In this document: piece by piece, positions 7,589-13,844 of the stretch
How the letters are laid out: the number at the start of each line of letters is the position of its first letter
How positions within the stretch are numbered: position 1 is the stretch's first letter
Source: Pusillimonas sp. UBA6240
GTDB taxonomy: Bacteria; Pseudomonadota; Gammaproteobacteria; Burkholderiales; Burkholderiaceae_B
DNA: 18,603 bases
Assembly (NCBI GenBank): GCA_002441445.1
Contig: DJWC01000090.1
Location: 1,552 to 20,154 of the forward strand
Direction of reading: 5' to 3'
Program-made: the position numbers and the translations under genes
Notes under the pieces: model-generated
Databases searched by the model: none
Told to the model about the DNA's origin: nothing
Seen by the model: only the letters and a program-made list of their open reading frames with translations

Positions 7589-8908
7589 ATGAAATCACAT
7601 TGGCTATATGGCACTCGGTTTTCGGGCCGCAGGCTTGCATGGGCGAGCGCCGGCGCGTTGCTGCTGACCTCGGCGGCCGCCACGGCCGCCACTGAAATCA
7701 AAGTCTGGCATTCCCTGAACCCTTACAACAAGGCGGTGTTCGAGGACTTGATCAAGGACTTCAACAAAGAGCAGAAGGACGTTCGGGTCACCCTGCGCGC
7801 CTTCGATAACGAAGACGCGGTGGAAGCGGCGCTGGCGGCGGCCAAGAAGCGCGACGACAGGCCCAATCTGGTGCAGCTGGACGACGACCGCGCGCCGGAA
7901 GCCGTCGCCTCGCGCTCGTATATCCAGCCCATGCATGCCTTGCTGGGCAAGCATCCCATCAAGGATGCCAAGTGGTTCCTGGCCGAACAGAATACTTTCG
8001 CCCGAGATGCCAAAGGCCGCCTGGTCGCCTTCCCCTACATGGTGGATGTCCCCGTGATGTTCTACAACGTGGATGCCTTCAAGAAAGCCAAGCTGACGCC
8101 GGCCATGCCCCAGCGCGCCTGGAGCGGCCTGCAAGACCAATTGGTCACGCTCGCCAACAACGGCTCGCGCAAATGCCCGCTGACCTCCGATCAGCCCGTG
8201 TCCATCAACCTGGAAAACCTGGCGGCGGTCAACAATCAGCTCTACGCCAACAACGACAACGGCCTGAAGGGTAAAGGCAAGCCGGCCTTCATGTTCGACC
8301 TGATGTACATCCGGCACCTGTCGCTGATGATCAGCTGGGCGCGCACCGAACTGCTGGTGAAGCCGGAATTCGATTCCGTCGCGGCCAAGCGCTTCGCCAA
8401 CGGCGAATGCGCGGTGCTCATGTCCACCTCGGGCAACCTGGGCTGGTTCAAGAGCCAGAAGAAACTGGACTTCGCCGTCACCGGCCTGCCGTACTACCCG
8501 GAAGTCACGCAGAAGCCGGGCAGTCCGTTCGTCGGCGGCTCCGCCTTGTGGGCCATCGCCGGCCAATCCAAGGAAAGCGATGCCGCCACCGCCCAGCTCC
8601 TGGGGTGGCTGGCGCAGCCGCAGCGCGCGGCCCAATGGTACCAGCGCACAGGCTTCCTGCCGCTTACGCAGCAGGCGTTCGCGCTGACCGAAAACGGCTA
8701 TTACAAGAATCTGGGCGACTGGAAGGAACTGGTCGCCGTCAATGCCCGCAATCCCGGCGCAAACAGCCGCGGCTTCCGGATAGACAATTATCCGCAGATC
8801 CACGCCATGTTCCAGAAAACCCTGGAAAAAGCGCTCAGCGGCAATCAGCCCGCCGTCACCGCGCTCAAGACCGCCGCCGTCGAGGCCGGCAAAATGATGC
8901 ACAAGTAA
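7589..8908 (+). CDS. Extracellular solute-binding protein, family 1 (UgpB-like periplasmic protein)
   Basis: From the ATG at 7589 the protein has 439 residues. An in-frame TTG at 7577, overlapping the dadA-like stop, is less likely. The N-terminus is an export signal: GRRLA, then a hydrophobic alanine/leucine stretch to about residue 34, with cleavage near TAA/TE. The mature protein begins IKVWHSLNPYNKAVFEDLI, typical of sugar or glycerol-3-phosphate-type binding proteins. AFPYMVDVPVMFYNVDAF, GECAVLMSTSGNLGW and GGSALWAIAG are family-1 landmarks. Binding proteins deliver a ligand to an ABC permease, but no permease or ATPase gene is in the window, so this is an orphan component. Its tight link to the DadA-like gene suggests a related substrate. 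Ligand specificity cannot be read from sequence alone. Confidence 0.85.
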   Translation: MKSHWLYGTRFSGRRLAWASAGALLLTSAAATAATEIKVWHSLNPYNKAVFEDLIKDFNKEQKDVRVTLRAFDNEDAVEAALAAAKKRDDRPNLVQLDDDRAPEAVASRSYIQPMHALLGKHPIKDAKWFLAEQNTFARDAKGRLVAFPYMVDVPVMFYNVDAFKKAKLTPAMPQRAWSGLQDQLVTLANNGSRKCPLTSDQPVSINLENLAAVNNQLYANNDNGLKGKGKPAFMFDLMYIRHLSLMISWARTELLVKPEFDSVAAKRFANGECAVLMSTSGNLGWFKSQKKLDFAVTGLPYYPEVTQKPGSPFVGGSALWAIAGQSKESDAATAQLLGWLAQPQRAAQWYQRTGFLPLTQQAFALTENGYYKNLGDWKELVAVNARNPGANSRGFRIDNYPQIHAMFQKTLEKALSGNQPAVTALKTAAVEAGKMMHK

Positions 8909-8948
8909 GTCGCGGGCGAAAAAGCTGCGGCCTCGGCGGCTTCGGTCT

Positions 8949-9061
8949 GGTGGGGCCGCCAAGGTGGGGCCGCCAAGGTGGGGCCGCTGAGGCGGGTTTG
9001 CCGAGGGGTAGCCGCTCTGGCTGGGCCCGCCGAGATGGGGCGATCAAGATGGAGCCGCCAG
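8949..9061. repeat. Degenerate 14-base tandem repeat array, about eight units
   Basis: The first two units are identical (GGTGGGGCCGCCAA), and the third differs only near its end. Further units at 8991, 9005, 9019 (15 bases), 9034 and 9048 diverge but keep the register and the G-run followed by GCCGCC-like pattern. A weaker unit may precede at 8935. The period is not a multiple of three and no gene covers the array, so it is non-coding. The G-runs recur every 14 bases on the plus strand. Confidence 0.75.
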
Positions 9062-9094
9062 CGCCTTGGGGCTGCGTGGCGCGCCATTGACACA

Positions 9095-9129
9095 GCCGCC
9101 ACATGGGCAAAATCAGCCCATGTGGCGGC
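9095..9129. terminator. Perfect 14-bp inverted repeat (probable terminator or transcript-end hairpin)
   Basis: GCCGCCACATGGGC (9095-9108) and GCCCATGTGGCGGC (9116-9129) form a perfect stem around the 7-base loop AAAATCA. It lies between the solute-binding protein gene and the pilus operon, where a transcription boundary is expected. The lack of a T-run on either side argues against a canonical intrinsic terminator. A protein-binding operator is the alternative. Confidence 0.5.
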
Positions 9130-9304
9130 CATCGCATTTCAGGCGTCTTTCGATGCAAGGCCCTGATTTCGCGGCATGAATAGCCCCGGTGCTTCCGGGC
9201 TAAAAATTTCTATCCGTACAAGCCGGTCTGGCGCGGGCGACGGGCCGCCCGCAAGATGGCGCCGATGCCGACTTCTGGTGTAGGCACCGTCTTGGATAGA
9301 AAAA

Positions 9305-10435
9305 ATGGTCAGATTCTTTGCCGCTCTCACGGCCCTGGCGCTGCTGCCCGCCTGCTCGCACCTGCCCGAATGGCCGTCCTTCGCATTTCTCAAGCGCGAA
9401 CAGGTCGAGCCGGCCGCCGCCGTTTACCATTTCGACTGGGAGCTCTCGGGCAATCGCGCGGTGGCTCCGCTACAGGTTTTCGATGACGGGCGGCGCACCT
9501 GGCTGCAATTCGCTCCTCAGCAAGCGGTGCCGGCGATTTTCGGGCACGGCGCCGAAGACGGCGCGCCCCTCGGCCGTGCGCCACTCAGCCGTGCGCCACT
9601 CAGCCGTGCGCCACTGGCCTACGCTCATGAAGGGCCTTATGTCGTCCTGCCCGGCGTATGGCCGCGGCTGGTCCTGCGCGGCGGCGGGCAGGAAAGCATC
9701 CTGCGGCGGCTGGCGCCAGCGGGCCAGGGCGGCTCCGGCGGGGAAGCGGACAAGGCGGCCGCCGTATCGGCCGCGGATGCGCCGGTTGCCGATGCATCGG
9801 CCGTGGGTACGTCGGCTATGGGCGCATCGGCCGTGGATGCTTCGACTGCGGGTATGCCGGCCGTAGGTGCGTTGGTCGCGGGCGCATCGGCCGCTGTATC
9901 GGCCGTGAACGCGTCGGCCGTCGACACGCCCGCTGTCGCCATCGCGGCGGAGGCGATTCCGGCCGCGTCAGCCGTGCCAGCCTCATTGGCTGCACAGGCG
10001 CCCGCTGCGGTCGATCGCGCCCCGGCCCTCGCGACGGCTCCCGTTCCGGTTCCCGCGCCGGACGCCGACGCCATTGCACAATTGACCGCCGTCAGCTTCC
10101 AATCCGGCATGGCGCATCCGGATGCCGCCGGCGATCCCGTCGAACGCTATGAGGTCAGTCCGGCGGATCAAACCCTGCGCGCCGCGCTGGATCGCTGGGC
10201 TCGCGTGGCGGGGTGGACCTTCCAGCCCGAACACTGGGCGGTCGACGCCGATATCCCGATCGTGGGCTCCGCGCGTTTCGAGCAGCCGTTCAAGCTGGCG
10301 GTCCGGGAACTCGTCGCCTCCACGGAAATGGCGGACCGTCCCCTGCAGCCCTGCTTTTATTCGAACCGCGTACTGCGCATCGTGCCCTATGCGCAGCGCT
10401 GCGATCGCGGCGCCGGCGCCGCGAGGTCGTCATGA
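9305..10435 (+). CDS. pilL: PilL/TcpQ-type lipoprotein of a type IVb pilus
   Basis: The 376-residue protein begins with a lipoprotein signal whose lipobox is L14-P-A-C17. Residue +2 is serine, so outer-membrane sorting is expected. A poorly conserved middle holds two sets of pentapeptide repeats (about residues 86-105 and 159-212) and an alanine/proline-rich linker. The C-terminal domain (about 281-370) starts YEVSPADQTLRAALDRWARV, has GWTFQPEHWAVDADIPI, and ends in a segment with C350 and C366. This resembles the TcpQ domain that stabilises the pilus secretin. It is first in the pilus operon, and its TGA overlaps the pilN ATG by four bases (ATGA). The ribosome site is weak (GGATAG). The symbol follows the R64 plasmid system; tcpQ is an equivalent reading. 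Confidence 0.78.
   Translation: MVRFFAALTALALLPACSHLPEWPSFAFLKREQVEPAAAVYHFDWELSGNRAVAPLQVFDDGRRTWLQFAPQQAVPAIFGHGAEDGAPLGRAPLSRAPLSRAPLAYAHEGPYVVLPGVWPRLVLRGGGQESILRRLAPAGQGGSGGEADKAAAVSAADAPVADASAVGTSAMGASAVDASTAGMPAVGALVAGASAAVSAVNASAVDTPAVAIAAEAIPAASAVPASLAAQAPAAVDRAPALATAPVPVPAPDADAIAQLTAVSFQSGMAHPDAAGDPVERYEVSPADQTLRAALDRWARVAGWTFQPEHWAVDADIPIVGSARFEQPFKLAVRELVASTEMADRPLQPCFYSNRVLRIVPYAQRCDRGAGAARSS
9561..9620 (+). repeat. Four 15-base direct repeats within pilL (RAPLS pentapeptide)
   Basis: GTGCGCCACTCAGCC occurs exactly at 9576 and 9591. Close variants occupy 9561-9575 and 9606-9620. The units encode repeats of the type R-A-P-L-S/G. The period is in frame, so copy-number change would alter protein length without disrupting the gene. 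Confidence 0.85.
9779..9940 (+). repeat. Degenerate 15-base repeat block within pilL (ASAVG/D pentapeptides)
   Basis: Units of 15 bases near the consensus GCATCGGCCGTGGGT start at 9794, 9809, 9824, 9839, 9854, 9869 and 9884. A 12-base unit follows at 9899, then 15-base units at 9911 and 9926. They encode ASAVG, TSAMG, ASAVD, ASTAG, MPAVG, ALVAG and similar. The block forms an alanine-rich, probably flexible spacer between the lipid anchor and the TcpQ-like domain. Confidence 0.8.
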
Positions 10436-12018
10436 AGGCGGCGCTGCGCGGCGCCATGGCCGTGTCGCTGTGCGGCGCGCTGTCGGCCTGCGCGCTGGGC
10501 GACAAGCTGCGCCAGGTCGCGTCCTCCATCGGTCAGGCCCAGGACGGCATCCATGCCCGGCATCAGGACTTTTCCCGCTCCATCAGCGATGTCGAGCGCC
10601 GCCGGGCCGACCAGGACGTCGCGCGCCCCTGGCTGGCCGGCCCTGCCCAGCCTCTGGCCCGCGAAGTCGCGCTGCCGCCGGCCTTGCGCGGCACCGTCAA
10701 CACCACGTTGATGTTCTCGGATGGCCCCATGGACCTGCCCGGCGTGGCCCAGCGCATCTCGGCCGCAACGAATATCCCGGTGCATATCCGCCCGGACGCC
10801 TTGCTGCCGCTGGAGCTTTTCCTGCCGCGCCTGTCGGGCGGCCCGGCGCAAGCGGCGCCCGCGCCCACCACGCTGACGCTGGATGGCGGCCCGGAACCTC
10901 TGGCGCGCATACTGGATCGCATCGCGGCCCGCCTGGGGTTGATATGGCGCTACGAACACGAGCGCATCGAGTTCTATCGCACCGAGACACGCGTGTTCAA
11001 TGTGCGCGCGCTGACGCTCAGCGCCAATGCGGAGGCATCGCTGGGCCTGGCGGGGGGCCGGTCTTCGCAGGGCTTCGTCAGCACCTCCAAAACCAGCCTC
11101 AGCAGTCCGGAGCTGGACGCGCTGGCGGTGGTGCGCGCCCGCATCGAACCCTTTCTGTCGCGCGCCGGCGTCCTGGTCGCCGAGGCCGGCGCCGGCTCTT
11201 CCATTGTGGTCACCGACACGCCCGATGTCCTGCAGCGCATAGGCGCCTATCTGGATCGGGAAAACCGCGCACTCACGCGCCGCGTCAGGCTGGTGTTCGA
11301 AGAGCTCACCGTCGCCCTGCACGACAGCGCCGAAGCCGGGCTGGACTGGAATCTGGTCTTTTCCAGCGCCAAGATCGCCGCCGCGATGGCGGTGCCCGGA
11401 TCGGGGCTGGCCGACGCCGGCGCCCTGAGCCTGGGCTTGAACGAAGGGCCGTTCCGCCGCTCGGATGCCGTCATCAAGGCGCTCAGCCAGGTGGGGCGGG
11501 TCCTGCGGCGCAGCAGCCTGCCCGTGTTGACGCTCAACCGGCGGCCCGTCACCCACGCCGTGCGCACCACGTTTTCCTATATCGACAAGGTGCAGACCAC
11601 GGCCTTGCCCGGCGGCGCGGGCATCAGCCTGCCTTCCGTATCCGTCAGCCAGCGCGAAGAAACCGTGGGCTCGCTGCTCACTCTGGTCCCCGATGCGCAG
11701 GAAGACGGCCAGATACTGCTATCGGTGGCCTACGACAACACCGTGGCCCAGCCGCTGAAATCGGTGACCTTCGGGGACAAGGACAACCCGCTGCAGTTGC
11801 AGCAGATCACCATAGACGGCAATGGCACGGTGCAGCAGGTGGCCCTGCAGCCCGGCCAGCCCCTGCTCATTTCGGGCTTCGACCGCAGCCAGGAAGAAAC
11901 CGAAGGCCGCCGGCTGAATCCCGGCATGCCTCTGGCGCTGGGCGGCAGCGATCGCGCGTCCACCCAGCAATTGACGACGGTCATGGTGGTCACGGCCCAG
12001 ATCGAGGAAGGGTTTTAG
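10432..12018 (+). CDS. pilN: PilN-family secretin lipoprotein of the type IVb pilus
   Basis: From the ATG overlapping the pilL stop, the protein has 528 residues. It carries a lipoprotein signal with lipobox L17-S-A-C20. An N-domain follows (TLMFSDGPMDLPGVAQRISA, about 86-105), then a secretin N-type domain with IEPFLSRAGVLVAEAGAGSS and VTDTPDVLQRI. The C-terminal secretin domain holds SVSQREETVGSLLTLVPD, then QPGQPLLISGFDR and VMVVTAQ near the end. It assembles as the outer-membrane ring through which the pilus exits; in the R64 system PilN is likewise a lipoprotein. A longer frame upstream of the ATG lies inside pilL and lacks a signal sequence, so the lipoprotein start is preferred. pilO follows four bases after the stop. 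Confidence 0.9.
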   Translation: MKAALRGAMAVSLCGALSACALGDKLRQVASSIGQAQDGIHARHQDFSRSISDVERRRADQDVARPWLAGPAQPLAREVALPPALRGTVNTTLMFSDGPMDLPGVAQRISAATNIPVHIRPDALLPLELFLPRLSGGPAQAAPAPTTLTLDGGPEPLARILDRIAARLGLIWRYEHERIEFYRTETRVFNVRALTLSANAEASLGLAGGRSSQGFVSTSKTSLSSPELDALAVVRARIEPFLSRAGVLVAEAGAGSSIVVTDTPDVLQRIGAYLDRENRALTRRVRLVFEELTVALHDSAEAGLDWNLVFSSAKIAAAMAVPGSGLADAGALSLGLNEGPFRRSDAVIKALSQVGRVLRRSSLPVLTLNRRPVTHAVRTTFSYIDKVQTTALPGGAGISLPSVSVSQREETVGSLLTLVPDAQEDGQILLSVAYDNTVAQPLKSVTFGDKDNPLQLQQITIDGNGTVQQVALQPGQPLLISGFDRSQEETEGRRLNPGMPLALGGSDRASTQQLTTVMVVTAQIEEGF

Positions 12019-12022
12019 CGCC

Positions 12023-13417
12023 ATGAACGACACGCTGATCCTTTCCACGCCGACCGCTGACCTGGTTTTCGGGCTGGAATGGTTTGCGCTGATCGGCGGC
12101 CGCCCCGACAGGCTGGCGCGCCGCATCGCAAGGCAGCGGCGCGCCAGCCACATGGTGCTGGCCGGCGAGACGGCCGCCGCGGTGGGGGTGGGCGTGCTGG
12201 GCAAGACCGGCCGGAGCCGCAAGCCGCTGCACTCGGCGGCGCAGAACCTGGCGCTGTTGTTCGGCACGGGCACCACGGCGGTGCTCGTGGATCTCGGCGA
12301 AGGGCGGCACTGGCTGGCCGCCGTTCATGAAGGCGCCGTCGTGGCGGGTACGGACCGGCTGTATGCCTCGCCCCGGGATGCGGCGCGCATCCTGCAAGAA
12401 CTGCGCCAGGCCTATCCGCAAATCCGCGTGCTGGGCCGTGCGCCGGCGCCCGAGCCGCCGGCGCTGGACGCCCTCGAAGGCGCTTGCGCGCCGGCCAGCC
12501 GTTTGTCCGCGCTGCGGGCGTGGCGGTCCAGGCTGCCCCGGCCGGTGCAGGTTTCCGCGCTGGCGGTACTGGCGGCGCTGCTCCTGCCTCATGTCCGGCA
12601 TGCGCTGCATCGCCCCGCCAGCCAGGCGCCCGGCGCCGGCCATGCGGCGGCACAGCCCCCGCATGTCTGGCGGGACGCGATTGCACAGGCCATGGGCGCC
12701 CATGTGGTGCATGGCATAAGCGGCACCAGGGCGCTGCTGGAAGTGTTCCACCAGTTGCCGGTCGATATCGGCGGGTGGCGCCTGCAGCAAGCCGAATGCG
12801 AGGGGCAGGGGGCGGCGTGGCGGTGCCGGGCCCGCTACCAGCGGGCGGCGCGCGCGGCCAGCAATGCCGGGTTTCTTGCCGGCGCGCCCAAGGAATGGGC
12901 GCTGGAGTTCGCCACGCTGGAGCAGGCCGAAGGCAATTGGGTGACGGCGCCGCACGGGGCGCCGCTGGCGCGGCAAAGGCTGGCATCCAGCGCGGTAACG
13001 GAAAACCGCTTGTTCAGCGCCTTGCAGGACCTACGGCCGGCCTTCAGCCATATTCATATCGGCAAGCCCGCGCCGTTGCTCGCGGCCCTGCCCAAAGATC
13101 GCGGGCCGGGCCAGGCGCGCCCGCCCGGCCTGGCCATGCCCTTGCGCCGGCCCATACAAATCAGCGGTCCCTTGCGGTCCGCGAGCCTGCTGCCTCCCGT
13201 GGCGGCATCCATTTTCTGGAACCGGGCGCTGCTTGCGCTGGGCGATCTCGCCAAGCCGGCTCTGGCCAGCAGCCGGCTGACGCTTACTTTACAAGGGGTG
13301 TTATATGAAATGGAAACCCAGTCCATCGAATCCGGCGAGCGCGCTGTCGCCGATTCCGGCATCCAGGGGGAAGCCGGCGTTGTGCAAGGGGCGCAAAACC
13401 CGGCCGATGCGTCCTGA
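12023..13417 (+). CDS. pilO: PilO2-type inner-membrane pilus accessory protein
   Basis: The 464-residue protein matches the PilO2 (pilin accessory) pattern. A cytoplasmic N-terminal part holds FGLEWFALIGG (16-26), then segments such as HSAAQNLALLFG and WLAAVHEGAV. One transmembrane helix lies near 174-191 (PVQVSALAVLAALLLPHV), followed by a periplasmic part. GAGGAAGG (12004-12011) precedes the ATG. In R64-type systems PilO links the inner-membrane platform to the secretin side. The last 30 or so residues, after GVLYE near 13308, look like a tail beyond the usual end. They are encoded over the possible pilP start, giving a two-frame overlap up to 113 bases long. Confidence 0.82.
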   Translation: MNDTLILSTPTADLVFGLEWFALIGGRPDRLARRIARQRRASHMVLAGETAAAVGVGVLGKTGRSRKPLHSAAQNLALLFGTGTTAVLVDLGEGRHWLAAVHEGAVVAGTDRLYASPRDAARILQELRQAYPQIRVLGRAPAPEPPALDALEGACAPASRLSALRAWRSRLPRPVQVSALAVLAALLLPHVRHALHRPASQAPGAGHAAAQPPHVWRDAIAQAMGAHVVHGISGTRALLEVFHQLPVDIGGWRLQQAECEGQGAAWRCRARYQRAARAASNAGFLAGAPKEWALEFATLEQAEGNWVTAPHGAPLARQRLASSAVTENRLFSALQDLRPAFSHIHIGKPAPLLAALPKDRGPGQARPPGLAMPLRRPIQISGPLRSASLLPPVAASIFWNRALLALGDLAKPALASSRLTLTLQGVLYEMETQSIESGERAVADSGIQGEAGVVQGAQNPADAS

Positions 13418-13844
13418 AGCCCTGGCGCTCGCGCTGCTGCTTTGCTGGCCGCCGGCTGCGGCGGTGGCAGCGCCATCGGCGGGCGCGGATCAGGCCGATC
13501 AGATGTCCGTGCGCGAGCTCATGCGGCTGGATACCGCGCTGGCGCTGCGGCAACTGCGCGGCGGTCTGCAGGGCGCTGGCAAGCCAGACAATATTCCGCC
13601 CGTCTCGCACAGCGGCAAGCTGAAGCTGCTGGCCTTGTACGGAGTCGGCAAGCGCCTGGTCGCCGAAGTCATGGTGGGCGGCGAACGCCACGTCTATCTG
13701 CGCGACCGAGCGCTGCCGGTGGGCGTGAAGCCTCATCCCTCGACCTACCTGCTGCGCGGCATATCGGGCTCCTGCGTGCAGCTGGAACGCGAAGGCGAGG
13801 CGCATACCCTGTGCCTGCAGCCCACGCTGGGGGCGGCGCAATAA
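13407..13844 (+). CDS. pilP: PilP-family periplasmic pilus protein
   Basis: From the ATG at 13407 the protein has 145 residues. A clear signal peptide, ALALALLLCWPPAAAVAA, ends near residue 22. The short periplasmic domain has DQMSVRELMRLDTALALRQL, then VEDxx-free strands KLKLLALYGVGKRLVAEVMV, and two cysteines, C123 and C136, that could pair. PilP proteins work with PilO and the secretin. This start overlaps the pilO stop by 11 bases but has no good ribosome site. An in-frame ATG at 13305 adds 34 basic residues before the signal peptide and does have one (AAGGGGTG, 13293-13300), so the true start is uncertain. The stop TAA shares one base with the pilQ ATG. Confidence 0.78.
   Translation: MRPEALALALLLCWPPAAAVAAPSAGADQADQMSVRELMRLDTALALRQLRGGLQGAGKPDNIPPVSHSGKLKLLALYGVGKRLVAEVMVGGERHVYLRDRALPVGVKPHPSTYLLRGISGSCVQLEREGEAHTLCLQPTLGAAQ

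Larger units (their letters stand above)
8909..9304. other. 396-base gene-free region upstream of the pilus operon
   Basis: No reading frame here resembles a protein. Contents in order: a 14-base tandem array (8949-9061), a perfect 14-bp hairpin (9095-9129), an AT-rich island (9200-9213), a 7-bp GC hairpin GCGGGCG/CGCCCGC (9233-9252), and a weak ribosome site (GGATAG, 9294-9299) before pilL. The pilus operon promoter should be here or within the AT-rich island, but no convincing -35/-10 pair is visible. Confidence 0.6.

Noticed and set aside
7604..8962. A 452-codon minus-strand open frame opposite the solute-binding protein gene
   Set aside because: The plus-strand protein has a signal peptide and family motifs; the antisense translation has neither.
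8949..9061. CRISPR array
   Set aside because: The units are 14 bases with no spacers between them and they degenerate along the array.
9087..9115. TTGACA (9087-9092) as the -35 of a pilus operon promoter
   Set aside because: At 16-18 bases downstream there is only AAAATC-like sequence, a poor -10, and it falls in the hairpin loop. Kept only as an observation next to the hairpin.
10213..10431. Upstream extension of pilN giving 601 residues
   Set aside because: The extension runs over the conserved TcpQ-like end of pilL and would bury the lipoprotein signal that starts at 10432.
10122..12026. A 634-codon plus-strand frame overlapping pilL and pilN in another register
   Set aside because: Arginine/proline/glycine/alanine-rich shadow translation. 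The other frame encodes a lipoprotein secretin with clear motifs.
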